Shown here: in pieces, positions 1-9,373 of the stretch | How positions within the stretch are numbered: position 1 is the stretch's first letter | Layout: every line of letters begins with the position of its first letter | NCBI GenBank assembly: GCA_947175055.1 | Contig: CAMWLJ010000020.1 | Span: 1-42,227, forward strand | Direction of reading: 5' to 3' | Length of the DNA: 42,227 nucleotides | From: an uncultured Lachnospiraceae bacterium | GTDB taxonomy: Bacteria; Bacillota; Clostridia; Lachnospirales; Lachnospiraceae | Translations under genes and position numbers: made by a program | Notes under the pieces: generated by a model | Seen by the model: the letters and a program-made list of their open reading frames with translations, nothing else | The model's database searches: none | What the model was told of the DNA's origin: nothing

Positions 1-2
1 TG

Positions 3-1661
3 GCAAAATTGTTCCTGGCAGGAGCAAAGAATCTTGAGAGCAAGAAAGAATGGATCAACGAATTAAATGTTTTCCCGGTACCGGACGGTGACACGGGTAC
101 CAATATGACACTGACGATCATGTCTGCGGCCAGAGAAGTGGCATCACTCTATGAGATGGGTGATGTGGATATGCGGTCTTTATGTAAGGCCATTTCCTCC
201 GGTTCCCTGCGGGGCGCGCGTGGCAATTCAGGGGTTATCTTATCCCAGCTGTTCCGTGGCTTTACCAAGGGTGTGAAAGAATATGACGAGGTTACGATCC
301 CGGTCTTTGCGTCCGCCTTTGAGAAAGCGGTAGAGACCGCTTATAAGGCTGTCATGAAGCCCAAGGAGGGTACGATCCTGACCGTTGCCAAAGGAGCGGC
401 GATCAAGGCGAGAGAACTGGCTGACAGCGGACTGGACGATCTGGGAGAATTTATGGCACAGATCATTGCCCGCGCGGACGAGGTACTGGAGCAGACGCCT
501 GAAATGCTTCCCGTGTTAAAGCAGGCAGGGGTAGTTGACTCAGGTGGTCAGGGATTGATGCAGGTTTTGAAAGGCGCTTATGACGCTTTCTGCGGCAAGG
601 AAATCGATCTGTCTTTAGATGCGGTAAGTACGACCCACACTGGTGTAAGGACGGCAGGCGGCAATTTGGAAGCCCAGGCGGCGGCAGAGATCAAATTTGG
701 TTACTGCACCGAGTTTATCATTATGCTCAACAAGGTATTTAATATTAAGATGGAGTTGGATTTTAAGGCTTATCTGGAATCGATCGGTGATTCTATCGTG
801 GTAGTAGCAGATGAGGATGTGGTAAAGGTACATGTACATACCAACGATCCTGGTCTTGCGATCCAGAAAGCGCTTAAATACGGCGCGCTCTCCAACATGA
901 AGATCGACAATATGCGTCTTGAACATCAGGAGAAGCTTTTTAAGATGTCCCAGAAGGAAGAGAAGGCGGCGAAGGCTCCGGAACAGCAGGAGCAGCCCCG
1001 GAAGGATGTGGGATTTATCGCCGTATCCGTGGGCGATGGGATCAATGAGATCTTCAAGGGGCTTGGTGTGGATCATATCATCGAAGGCGGACAGACCATG
1101 AATCCCAGCACGGAGGATATGCTCAATGCCATCGATCAGGTGAACGCCGATACGATCTTCATTCTGCCCAACAACAAGAATATCATTCTGGCGGCCAATC
1201 AGGCCCAGTCTCTTGTACGGGATAAGAAGATCGTGGTCATCCCTACGAAAACAGTTCCCCAGGGGATCACAGCCGTGATCAACTACGTACCGGATCTGAG
1301 TGTAGAAGAGAACGAGAAAGCCATGGTAGAGGAGATCGCCAATGTTTCTACAGGCCAGGTCACCTATGCAGTCAGAGATACGAATATCGACGGTAAGGAG
1401 ATCAAACAGGGGGACTTCATGGGAATCGGTGATAAGGGCATTCTTTCCGTAGGCATTGCCATCTCGGAAGTGACGCTTAACATGATCGATGAGATGATGT
1501 CTGGCGATCGGGAATTGATCAGTATCTATTACGGCTCTGAGATTCAGGAAGAAGATGCCGAGAGTCTGCGGGCGCAGGTAGAAGGGAAATATCCCGGCTG
1601 CGATATCGAACTGCAGTACGGCGGACAGCCGATCTACTATTATATCGTGTCAGCCGAGTAA
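3..1661 (+). CDS. FakA-like fatty acid kinase (DhaL/DAK2 + DegV-like domains), 5' truncated
   Basis: The reading frame is open to the left edge, so the true start lies outside the window; family members normally have about ten more residues before the visible Ala-Lys-Leu-Phe-Leu. The N-terminal DhaL/DAK2 kinase domain shows PDGDTGTNM (about residues 27-35) and GARGNSGVILSQ, the nucleotide/Mg-binding signatures of dihydroxyacetone-kinase-like proteins. A middle domain and a C-terminal region of the FakA type (ending ...IYYYIVSAE) follow. In Firmicutes, FakA phosphorylates fatty acids presented by a FakB/DegV protein, feeding exogenous acids into phospholipid synthesis. A DegV protein is encoded 2.3 kb downstream, which fits such a partnership but does not prove it. 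Confidence 0.88.
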   Translation, partial: AKLFLAGAKNLESKKEWINELNVFPVPDGDTGTNMTLTIMSAAREVASLYEMGDVDMRSLCKAISSGSLRGARGNSGVILSQLFRGFTKGVKEYDEVTIPVFASAFEKAVETAYKAVMKPKEGTILTVAKGAAIKARELADSGLDDLGEFMAQIIARADEVLEQTPEMLPVLKQAGVVDSGGQGLMQVLKGAYDAFCGKEIDLSLDAVSTTHTGVRTAGGNLEAQAAAEIKFGYCTEFIIMLNKVFNIKMELDFKAYLESIGDSIVVVADEDVVKVHVHTNDPGLAIQKALKYGALSNMKIDNMRLEHQEKLFKMSQKEEKAAKAPEQQEQPRKDVGFIAVSVGDGINEIFKGLGVDHIIEGGQTMNPSTEDMLNAIDQVNADTIFILPNNKNIILAANQAQSLVRDKKIVVIPTKTVPQGITAVINYVPDLSVEENEKAMVEEIANVSTGQVTYAVRDTNIDGKEIKQGDFMGIGDKGILSVGIAISEVTLNMIDEMMSGDRELISIYYGSEIQEEDAESLRAQVEGKYPGCDIELQYGGQPIYYYIVSAE

Positions 1662-1733
1662 ATCATTGACTTTGCATCTTGCAGGAGTAGTTTAAGTTTA
1701 CGGTTTTTATAGATTTTATAGATAAAGAAACTT

Positions 1734-1776
1734 TAGTTCTACCAGGAGACCGTAACGTGGTATCCTGGTAGAATTA
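1734..1776. repeat. Inverted repeat (11 bp perfect, 15-nt loop) between fakA and recG
   Basis: TTCTACCAGGA at 1737-1747 is the exact reverse complement of 1763-1773, and a G-U pair plus two A-T pairs extend the stem outward. No T-tract follows on either strand, so it is not a standard intrinsic terminator. It may be a transcript-end or processing hairpin between the two genes. Confidence 0.5.
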
Positions 1777-1832
1777 TGGTTAACGAAATTTGTTATGTCG
1801 TTTACTATAACTCATGTTCGGAGGCAGGAACG

Positions 1833-3926
1833 ATGACCGAGAATAAAAGCTGCAGTAGTGGTGTCTGTGAGAGAATTGCCCCGACCATTACTTCCCTGAA
1901 AGGCGTTGGCGAGAAGACTGCCAAACTGTTCGAGAAACTGAACATCACAACAACGGACGGTCTTCTGACCTATTACCCTCGCGATTATGAATATTTCTCC
2001 GAGCCGGTGACTCTGGATCAGGCCGCCGAGGAAGTGACGGCCGTTTGCGGCAACATCCACGGCAGTATCGCGACCAGACATGTGCGAGGTCTTAGCATCA
2101 CTGCCTTTGAGCTGGTGTGCGTAGACGGTCAAACCTTACAGATGACCTATTTCAATATGCCGTATCTGAAGAACAGCCTAAAGCGCGATACCAGATATAT
2201 CGCGCGCGGCTATCTGCAGAAGAAGGGTGGCCGTTTCGTGATGGAGCAGGCAAAGCTGTACAAACCTGAAGAATACGGGAAGATGGCCGGCCGTATGATG
2301 CCATGCTACGGAACGACGAAAGGGCTTACCAACAACGCCATCACCAAAGCTGTCAAACAAGCTATTGACGTTTCCAGGTTTCCACAGGACTATCTGCCCG
2401 AAACCATCCGGGCGTCCGAGCATCTTTGCCGATTGGAAGATGCTATGCGCCAGATGCATTTTCCGGACGATAAGGAATCGTTGGTATGGGCCAGAGAGCG
2501 GTTGGTCTTCGATGAATTCCTGCTCTTTATCCTGATGCTGCGCAGGATGCGGGATCATAACCAGGTCATGCAGAATCAGTATCCGATGATAGAGGTGGCG
2601 GAGACCGGACGTTTGCTGGAGGCACTGCCTTACCACCTTACCGCTGCCCAGCAGAAAGTATGGTCGGAAATACGATCGGACCTCACGTCAGAACATGTGA
2701 TGAACCGCCTGATCCAGGGGGATGTCGGGTCCGGTAAGACGATCCTGGCCTTTCTTTCGCTGCTCATGTGCGTGGCCAACGGCTATCAGGGAGCCATGAT
2801 GGCGCCTACGGAAGTGCTGGCAGCGCAGCACTATGAGGCATTGCTGGAACTGCAGAGACAGTATAAACTGCCGATTCATCCTGTACTGCTTACAGGTTCC
2901 ACCACTGCAAAGGAACGAAGGCAGATCTATGCACAGATCGAAAGCGGAGAGGCAAACGTCATTCTCGGTACCCATGCGCTGATCCAGGATAAAGTCGTCT
3001 ACCATGATCTGGCATTGGTGATCACGGATGAACAACACCGGTTTGGCGTCCGTCAGCGGGAGAGTCTGGCTCACAAAGGGAAACAGGTGCATGTGCTTGT
3101 CATGAGCGCGACCCCGATCCCACGGACGCTTGCCATCATTCTGTACGGCGATCTGCATATCTCGGTACTTAATGAACTGCCGGCTGACAGGTTGCCTGTG
3201 AAGAACTGTGTGGTGAACACTTCTTACCGGGACACTGCATATCATTTTATGGAAAAAGAGATTACTGCGGGTCATCAGGTTTATATCATCTGTCCCATGG
3301 TGGAAGAGGGAGAGCTGGCGGATCTGGAGGACGTGGTTTCCTATACCGCCAGATTGATAAGTATCCTGCCGGCGACGATCCAGATCGCCGCGCTTCACGG
3401 GAAGATGAAGCCTGCGGAGAAGAACCGGATCATGGAAGCCTTCGCCGCAGGGCAGATCGATATCCTTGTATCTACCACGGTCATCGAAGTGGGGATCAAT
3501 GTTCCGAATGCCACGGTAATGATGGTGGAAAATGCAGAGCGGTTTGGTCTGGCACAGCTGCACCAGCTGCGCGGTCGTGTAGGCCGGGGCAGCGCACAAT
3601 CTTATTGTATTTTCATGAGCAAATCCCCGAAACCGGAGACTATGGCAAGGCTGAAGATCTTGAATGAATCCAACGACGGCTTCTATATCGCCAGTCAGGA
3701 TCTGAAGCTGCGCGGACCAGGGGATCTGTTCGGCATCCGCCAGAGCGGCGCATTAAAATTCACACTTGGTGATATTTTCCAGGATGCAGCTATCCTGCAG
3801 AGGGCCAGTGAATGGGCCGACCGGATCCTGGCTGAGGATCCTGCGCTTACGACAGACCCTTATTTGGCTTTAGGAGTTCATTTGCAAAATGGTATAATAA
3901 ATGAGGTTGACTTTAAGACTATCTGA
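1833..3926 (+). CDS. recG: ATP-dependent DNA helicase RecG
   Basis: RecG is a superfamily 2 translocase that remodels stalled replication forks and branched recombination intermediates. The product is 697 residues, normal for the family. An N-terminal wedge/OB domain (ITSLKGVGEKTAKLFEKL near the start) precedes Walker A GDVGSGKT (about 296-303), the DEQHRFG box (D399), and the helicase C domain with FGLAQLHQLRGRVGRG. An in-frame ATG exists at 1776, but the ATG at 1833 is preferred because GGAGG (1820-1824) lies 8 nt upstream of it; the upstream ATG has no such site and falls in a hairpin stem. Confidence 0.97.
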   Translation: MTENKSCSSGVCERIAPTITSLKGVGEKTAKLFEKLNITTTDGLLTYYPRDYEYFSEPVTLDQAAEEVTAVCGNIHGSIATRHVRGLSITAFELVCVDGQTLQMTYFNMPYLKNSLKRDTRYIARGYLQKKGGRFVMEQAKLYKPEEYGKMAGRMMPCYGTTKGLTNNAITKAVKQAIDVSRFPQDYLPETIRASEHLCRLEDAMRQMHFPDDKESLVWARERLVFDEFLLFILMLRRMRDHNQVMQNQYPMIEVAETGRLLEALPYHLTAAQQKVWSEIRSDLTSEHVMNRLIQGDVGSGKTILAFLSLLMCVANGYQGAMMAPTEVLAAQHYEALLELQRQYKLPIHPVLLTGSTTAKERRQIYAQIESGEANVILGTHALIQDKVVYHDLALVITDEQHRFGVRQRESLAHKGKQVHVLVMSATPIPRTLAIILYGDLHISVLNELPADRLPVKNCVVNTSYRDTAYHFMEKEITAGHQVYIICPMVEEGELADLEDVVSYTARLISILPATIQIAALHGKMKPAEKNRIMEAFAAGQIDILVSTTVIEVGINVPNATVMMVENAERFGLAQLHQLRGRVGRGSAQSYCIFMSKSPKPETMARLKILNESNDGFYIASQDLKLRGPGDLFGIRQSGALKFTLGDIFQDAAILQRASEWADRILAEDPALTTDPYLALGVHLQNGIINEVDFKTI

Positions 3927-3935
3927 AAGTAATAT
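3907..3935 (+). promoter_or_regulatory. Sigma-A-type promoter for the degV gene
   Basis: TTGACT (3907-3912) and TAATAT (3930-3935) are separated by exactly 17 bp. They overlap the last codons of recG and lie about 70 bp ahead of the DegV start. A short stem GAAACA/TGTTTC (3955-3972) lies in the predicted leader. Confidence 0.6.
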
Positions 3936-4007
3936 GGTTAGGTAGATGTTTACTGAAACAAGGTACTGTTTCGGGAGTATAGTAGAGTGACGGAGAGTGA
4001 AACAGAT

Positions 4008-4874
4008 ATGGCAAAGAAAATTGCGGTTGTTACCGACAGTAACAGCGGAATCACACAGAAACAGGCGGCAGAACTGGGTCTTCATGTGCTGCCCATGCCT
4101 TTTATGATCGATAACGAGACTTATTTTGAGGATATCACATTAACGCAGGAGGCTTTCTATGAAAGACTTGCGTCAGGGGCTGATGTTATTACCAGCCAGC
4201 CTTCACCGGATTCGGTGATGAAGATCTGGGATGAACTGCTTGAGGAGCATGATGAAATCGTACATATTCCCATGTCCAGCGGCCTGAGCGGTTCCTGCCA
4301 GAGCGCGCTCATGCTTGCAGCGGACTATGAAGGCCGTGTGCAGGTTGTCAACAACCAGCGGATCTCTGTCACGCAGAGGCAGTCTGCCCTGGATGCGCTC
4401 AGCCTTGTGGATAAAGGCATGGATGCTGCGCAGATCAAGCAGTTCCTGGAGGATGACAAGTTCAATTCCAGCATCTATATTATGCTGGATACTCTGTATT
4501 ATCTGAAGAAAGGCGGCAGAATCACGCCGGCGGCTGCTGCACTTGGAACTATCCTGCGGTTAAAGCCTGTGCTGACGATTCAGGGAGATAAGCTGGACGC
4601 CTTTGCCAAGGCAAGGACCATTTCGCAGGGCAAGACCATGATGATCAACGCAATCCGCAACGATATGGAGAAACGTTTTGGCGGCGCAAATAAGGATACG
4701 ATATGGCTGCAGATCGCTTATACGTATGACTTAGAAGCTGCCACCCAGCTGCGGGACGAAGTGTCGGCGCAGTTCCCGGGATTTGATATCCATATGGATC
4801 CGCTGTCTTTGAGCATCGCCTGCCATATCGGTCCAGGATCCTTGGCTGTTGCGTGCTGCAAGAAGATATCATAG
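4008..4874 (+). CDS. DegV family protein (fatty-acid-binding, FakB type)
   Basis: The 288-residue protein starts MAKKIAVVTDSNSGI, the typical DegV/FakB N-terminus. It contains the family's ITSQPSPDSV and PMSSGLSGSCQSA segments, which contact the fatty acid carboxylate in characterised members. Proteins of this family bind one fatty acid and present it to FakA for phosphorylation. An in-frame GTG lies 7 codons upstream at 3987; the ATG is chosen because the family motif begins right after it and GGAG (3992-3995) precedes it. It has its own promoter candidate inside the recG end. Confidence 0.9.
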   Translation: MAKKIAVVTDSNSGITQKQAAELGLHVLPMPFMIDNETYFEDITLTQEAFYERLASGADVITSQPSPDSVMKIWDELLEEHDEIVHIPMSSGLSGSCQSALMLAADYEGRVQVVNNQRISVTQRQSALDALSLVDKGMDAAQIKQFLEDDKFNSSIYIMLDTLYYLKKGGRITPAAAALGTILRLKPVLTIQGDKLDAFAKARTISQGKTMMINAIRNDMEKRFGGANKDTIWLQIAYTYDLEAATQLRDEVSAQFPGFDIHMDPLSLSIACHIGPGSLAVACCKKIS

Positions 4875-4907
4875 GAGATGTATGTAGGGCATCCCTTCCC
4901 TAATAGA

Positions 4908-5069
4908 TAGGAAATATCATGCAAAACAGGTTATCGTCCACTGGCGTGGCAGATTGCGGCACAGTAGTTTGGCGTGAGGATACCTGTTTTGTTTCATGTA
5001 AAAGAATCCTGCTTGCAGGACTCTCCGCATGCGACGGGTCGCTTTGGCGACATGATTCTGTATTTCCTG
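4908..5069 (+). ncRNA. Candidate structured RNA or leader between degV and miaB
   Basis: The 240-bp gap folds by eye into a closed multi-branch structure. The closing stem pairs 4908-4920 with 5052-5069, with a 5-nt bulge at 5057-5061. Arm A pairs CAAAACAGGT (4922-4931) perfectly with 4982-4991 and continues 3 bp past one bulged T. Arm B is TCCTG/CAGGA with a CTTG loop near 5007-5020. Arm C is GTCGC (5038-5042) with GCGAC (5047-5051); a second GCGAC at 5031-5035 could compete for the same GTCGC. I could not match it to a named riboswitch, T-box, 6S, SRP or RNase P signature. It could be an independent small RNA or a cis-acting leader of miaB. Confidence 0.45.
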
Positions 5070-5114
5070 CACACTTAGATAATCATACGATTCATAATAG
5101 AAATGAGGTTTACG

Positions 5115-6542
5115 ATGGGACAATATGCATCCAGAAATGATGCGCAGGAGCTGGCCATGCAGCAGGTATATATGGAGAAAGCGGCTTTCTATGTGGCCGA
5201 GTTGAAAAGGCAGCTGGGACGTCAGCCGCTTTGCTGTGTCACTACTTTTGGCTGCCAGATGAATGCCCGGGATTCCGAGAAGCTGTTGGGCATTCTCACG
5301 CGGATCGGTTATGCGGCGACAACGGAAGAAAAGGAAGCAGACTTTGTCATCTACAATACTTGTACGGTGCGTGACAATGCCAATCAGCGAGTTTATGGCA
5401 GACTGGGGTTTCTAAACAGCATGAAACGAAATAAGCCCCATCTTAAAGTTGCTCTCTGCGGCTGTATGATGCAGGAGCGATCGGTGATCGAGAAGATCAC
5501 AAAGAGCTACCGCTTCGTGGATCTGATCTTCGGTACCCACAATATTTTTAAGTTCGCGCAGCTTCTGGTGACCATGTTCGAGAATCATGAAATGATCATC
5601 GATATATGGCAGGAGACCGATCAGATCGTGGAAGAGCTGCCAGTCAACCGCAAATACTCCTACAAATCCGGAATCAATATTATGTTCGGATGCAATAATT
5701 TCTGTAGTTACTGTATCGTGCCTTATGTGCGGGGACGGGAACGGAGCCGTGATCCGAAGGAAATCATACAGGAAATTGAGCATCTGGTGACGGATGGCGT
5801 AGTGGAAGTGATGTTGCTTGGGCAGAACGTTAATTCTTACGGTAAGAATCTGGAGGATCCCATTACCTTTGCAAAGCTTTTGCAAGAAGTCGAGCAGATA
5901 GAGGGCCTGCGGCGGATTCGCTTCATGACGTCTCACCCGAAAGATCTGTCCGACGAGTTGATCGATGTAATGAAGCAGTCGAAGAAGATCTGTCGTCATC
6001 TGCATCTGCCCGTGCAGGCCGGTTCCGACAGGATCTTACAGGCTATGAACAGACATTATACGAAAGCTCAGTATCTGGCCCTGGTGGATAAGATCCGGAC
6101 TGCCATGCCGGATATCGCCTTAACTACGGATATCATTGTCGGATTTCCGGGAGAGACGATCAAAGATGTGGAAGAGACCATAGATGTAGTGCGAAAAGTG
6201 CAGTATGACAATGCCTTTACTTTTATCTATTCAAAGCGAACGGGCACCCCGGCGGCAGCCATGGAAGATCAGGTGCCGGAAGCGGTGGTCCATGAAGGAT
6301 TTGACAAGCTTCTCAAAGTGGTACAGGAAACGGCGAAAGAGCGGGCAGCTCTTTTGCAGGGCAAAGTAATGGAAGCGCTGGTGGAGGAAGTAAACGAACA
6401 GGACGCCTCCCTGATGACAGGCCGCCTGTCCAACAATATGCTGGTACATTTCCCGGCATCCGAAAGCCTGATCGGACAGCTGGTACAGGTTTCCCTGGAT
6501 GAATGCCACGGATTCTACTATACGGGACATATCGTTAAGTAA
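5115..6542 (+). CDS. miaB: tRNA-2-methylthio-N6-dimethylallyladenosine synthase MiaB
   Basis: MiaB is a radical-SAM methylthiotransferase that converts i6A37 to ms2i6A37 in tRNAs reading UNN codons. The UPF0004 domain carries three auxiliary-cluster cysteines in TTFGCQMNARDSE, NTCTVRDNA and ALCGCMMQE. The radical-SAM CxxxCxxC is C193, C197, C200 (GCNNFCSYC), and a C-terminal TRAM domain ends the 475-residue protein. The ATG at 5115 is chosen over the ATG at 5103 because TGAGG lies 6 nt upstream of it. Its substrate is made by MiaA, encoded 5 kb downstream after mutS and mutL. Confidence 0.96.
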   Translation: MGQYASRNDAQELAMQQVYMEKAAFYVAELKRQLGRQPLCCVTTFGCQMNARDSEKLLGILTRIGYAATTEEKEADFVIYNTCTVRDNANQRVYGRLGFLNSMKRNKPHLKVALCGCMMQERSVIEKITKSYRFVDLIFGTHNIFKFAQLLVTMFENHEMIIDIWQETDQIVEELPVNRKYSYKSGINIMFGCNNFCSYCIVPYVRGRERSRDPKEIIQEIEHLVTDGVVEVMLLGQNVNSYGKNLEDPITFAKLLQEVEQIEGLRRIRFMTSHPKDLSDELIDVMKQSKKICRHLHLPVQAGSDRILQAMNRHYTKAQYLALVDKIRTAMPDIALTTDIIVGFPGETIKDVEETIDVVRKVQYDNAFTFIYSKRTGTPAAAMEDQVPEAVVHEGFDKLLKVVQETAKERAALLQGKVMEALVEEVNEQDASLMTGRLSNNMLVHFPASESLIGQLVQVSLDECHGFYYTGHIVK

Positions 6543-6560
6543 CGAGTCCCCTTTGTATTA

Positions 6561-6632
6561 CAGCAAGTCTGCCTGATATATACTATAGGACAAAATAGTC
6601 CCGATGCCTTCGGTATCGATCACTGCTTGCTG
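6561..6632 (+). other. Foldable leader upstream of mutS
   Basis: CAGCAAG (6561-6567) pairs with CTTGCTG (6626-6632) and encloses two smaller hairpins: GGAC/GTCC (6588-6601) and GATGCC/GGTATC with a 3-nt loop (6603-6617, one G-U pair). The rest of the 147-bp gap between miaB and mutS shows only a weak promoter-like pair (TTGTAT 6553, TATATA 6577, 18-bp spacing). Confidence 0.35.
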
Positions 6633-6689
6633 AAAACAGATCATCTGAGTGCTATCAAATTATTTTTATAGAAAGACGGTTATAAACAT

Positions 6690-9335
6690 ATGGCAGAACT
6701 AACACCAATGATGCAGCAATATCTGGAAACGAAGAAGGATTATCAGGATTGTATCCTGCTCTATCGCCTGGGCGATTTCTATGAGATGTTCTATGAGGAT
6801 GCGTTGACCGCATCAAAAGAGTTGGAGATCACGCTGACCGGTAAGAATTGCGGCCAGGAGGAACGGGCACCTATGTGCGGTGTACCTTATCACGCAGTGG
6901 AAAGCTATTTGAATAAACTGGTGTCCAAGGGCTATAAGGTGGCCATCTGCGAACAGGTGGAGGATCCGAAACAAGCCAAGGGCATCGTTAAGCGAGAAGT
7001 GATCCGTATCGTCACGCCAGGCACCAATCTAAACTTGCAGGCGTTGGACGAGAGCAAGAATAATTATATTTTTTGTATTGTATATTCCCTGGGCAAGACA
7101 GGGATTTCCATGGCTGACGTCACGACCGGAGACTATTATCTGACGGAGGTGGACGATATCCGCAAACTGCAGGACGAGATTCAGAAATACAGCCCTTCAG
7201 AGATCATCTGCAACGAACAATTCCTGGTCAGCGGTTACGATATCGAAGATCTGAAAAACCGCTTGGGAATCACAGTTTATTCGCTTGCCTCGCACTATTT
7301 TGACGAAGAAAGCTGCCGTAAGAACCTGATGAAGCATTTCAAGGTCAATTCGCTGTCCGGGCTGGGCATAGAAGATTTTCCCTCCGGCATGATCGCCGCA
7401 GGGGCGCTGCTTGCCTATCTGTATGAGACGCAGAAAACTTCATTGGCGCATTTTACCCATCTGTATCCTTATCTGATCAGTAAGTATATGCTGCTTGACA
7501 GTGCTACCAGGCGGAATCTGGAGTTGACGGAGACGCTTCGTGAGAAGCAGAAGAAAGGTTCTCTGCTGGGTGTGCTGGACCGCACGAAGACCGCCATGGG
7601 CGGGCGCCTGTTGCGTAAATATATCGAACAGCCGCTGATCGTCAAAGAACAGATGAATCTGCGTCTGGATGCGGTGGAGATGCTCTGTAAACGGAGTGTT
7701 GACCGGGACGAGCTGCGCGAGTATCTGAATGCGATCTATGATCTGGAACGTCTGATGGGTAAGATCAGTTACAAAACGGCCAATCCCAGGGATCTGATCG
7801 CCTTCCGAAATTCTCTTGCTATGCTGCCTTCCATCAAAACATTGTTGAGCGAACTGGACACCGGGCTGTTGGCGAAGATACGAAACAATACGGATACACT
7901 GGAAGATATCTACAATTTGATCGACGATGCGATCCTGGAGGAACCGCCCATATCTATCCGGGACGGTGGTATGATCAAAGAAGGATTCAGTGAGAGCATT
8001 GATGCCTTAAGAAACGCCAAGCGGGACGGCAAGAACTGGCTTGCTGCGCTGGAGGAGGAGGACAGAGAACGGACCGGAATCAAGAATCTGCGCATCAAGT
8101 ACAACAAAGTGTTCGGCTATTATTTCGAGGTCACCAATTCCTACAAGGATCTGGTGCCGGAAGATTATGTGCGCAAACAGACACTGGCCAATGCGGAGCG
8201 CTACACTACGCCCCGCCTGAAGGAGCTGGAAGATACGATTCTGAATGCAGAGGACAAGCTGTCTTCGCTGGAATACGATCTTTTCTGCCAGATCAGAGAT
8301 GCCATCGCTGCGGAAGTGGAACGTATCCAGCGAACTGCCAGGGCCATTGCCAAGTTGGATGTCCTGGCTGCTTTATCTTATGTGGCGGAGCGGAATCAAT
8401 ATGTGCGCCCATCTCTCAACGAAAAAGGCGTCATCGATATCAAGGACGGCAGGCACCCGGTAGTGGAGCTGATGACAGGCAACGATATGTTTATCGCAAA
8501 CGATACCTTTCTGGATAATCAGAAACACTGCATTGCGGTGATCACCGGTCCTAATATGGCCGGTAAATCCACATATATGCGGCAGACGGCGCTAATCGTG
8601 CTAATGGCCCAGATCGGCTCCTTTGTACCGGCCAAAAAAGCGAATATCGGCATCGTGGACCGTATTTTTACGAGAGTGGGGGCATCTGATGATCTGTCCA
8701 GCGGCCAGTCCACCTTTATGGTGGAGATGAACGAGGTGGCCAATATCCTACGCAATGCCACCGCAAACAGCCTGCTGGTGCTGGATGAGATCGGGCGTGG
8801 CACCTCTACCTTCGATGGTTTAAGCATTGCCTGGGCGGTGATCGAACATATCAGCAACCGCAAGATCTTGGGCGCCAAGACGCTGTTTGCCACCCATTAC
8901 CATGAACTGACTGAACTGGAAGGCAAGATGGATAATGTAAATAATTATTGTATTGCCGTGAAGGAAAAAGGCGATGACATTGTTTTCCTGCGCAAGATCA
9001 TCAATGGCGGCGCGGATAAAAGTTATGGTATTCAGGTGGCGAAGCTGGCAGGCGTGCCGGATATGGTCATCGACCGCGCCAAGGAGATCGTGCAGCAGTT
9101 AAGCGATAACGACATCACGGAAAAGGTACAGAAGATTGAGATCAATATCAAGAATGAAAAGCGTAAACCGGTAAAATACGACGAAGTGGATCTGGAGCAG
9201 ATGTCACTTTTCGACACCGTTCGCGACGAGGATGTTATCAAAGAGCTGCAGGAGATCGATGTAGGGAATCTGACGCCCATCGATGCGTTGAATGTGCTGC
9301 ACCGGCTGCAGACGAAACTGAAAAACAGATGGTAG
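6690..9335 (+). CDS. mutS: DNA mismatch repair protein MutS
   Basis: MutS recognises base mismatches and small loops and recruits MutL. The 881-residue length is standard. The N-terminal mismatch-reading motif GDFYEMF is present (Phe-Tyr-Glu near residue 30), followed by connector, lever and clamp domains. The ABC-type ATPase has Walker A GPNMAGKST (620-628), then LVLDEIGRGTSTFDG and a THYHEL box. A short C-terminal tail follows. The ribosome binding site is weak (GAAAGACGG about 15 nt upstream). It is followed after 38 bp by mutL. Confidence 0.98.
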   Translation: MAELTPMMQQYLETKKDYQDCILLYRLGDFYEMFYEDALTASKELEITLTGKNCGQEERAPMCGVPYHAVESYLNKLVSKGYKVAICEQVEDPKQAKGIVKREVIRIVTPGTNLNLQALDESKNNYIFCIVYSLGKTGISMADVTTGDYYLTEVDDIRKLQDEIQKYSPSEIICNEQFLVSGYDIEDLKNRLGITVYSLASHYFDEESCRKNLMKHFKVNSLSGLGIEDFPSGMIAAGALLAYLYETQKTSLAHFTHLYPYLISKYMLLDSATRRNLELTETLREKQKKGSLLGVLDRTKTAMGGRLLRKYIEQPLIVKEQMNLRLDAVEMLCKRSVDRDELREYLNAIYDLERLMGKISYKTANPRDLIAFRNSLAMLPSIKTLLSELDTGLLAKIRNNTDTLEDIYNLIDDAILEEPPISIRDGGMIKEGFSESIDALRNAKRDGKNWLAALEEEDRERTGIKNLRIKYNKVFGYYFEVTNSYKDLVPEDYVRKQTLANAERYTTPRLKELEDTILNAEDKLSSLEYDLFCQIRDAIAAEVERIQRTARAIAKLDVLAALSYVAERNQYVRPSLNEKGVIDIKDGRHPVVELMTGNDMFIANDTFLDNQKHCIAVITGPNMAGKSTYMRQTALIVLMAQIGSFVPAKKANIGIVDRIFTRVGASDDLSSGQSTFMVEMNEVANILRNATANSLLVLDEIGRGTSTFDGLSIAWAVIEHISNRKILGAKTLFATHYHELTELEGKMDNVNNYCIAVKEKGDDIVFLRKIINGGADKSYGIQVAKLAGVPDMVIDRAKEIVQQLSDNDITEKVQKIEINIKNEKRKPVKYDEVDLEQMSLFDTVRDEDVIKELQEIDVGNLTPIDALNVLHRLQTKLKNRW

Positions 9336-9373
9336 CATCTTGAAGACTGCATATGAAGGAATCGGGGAAATAT

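Noticed and set aside
1784-1797. SOS-box-like CGAAATTTGTTATG ahead of recG
   Set aside because: Fails the consensus at the fifth position and in the spacer; not comparable with the boxes near lexA.
2688-3599. 303-residue minus-strand open frame inside recG
   Set aside because: It is the complement of the strongly conserved RecG helicase domain; the product has no recognisable features.
4921-4991. Cobalamin riboswitch, suggested by CCACTGG
   Set aside because: The flanking conserved box and the required core stems are missing.
4919-5140. 73-residue open frame (and an opposite-strand one) in the degV-miaB gap
   Set aside because: No family resemblance, overlaps miaB, no good ribosome binding site, and the segment is better explained as a folded RNA.
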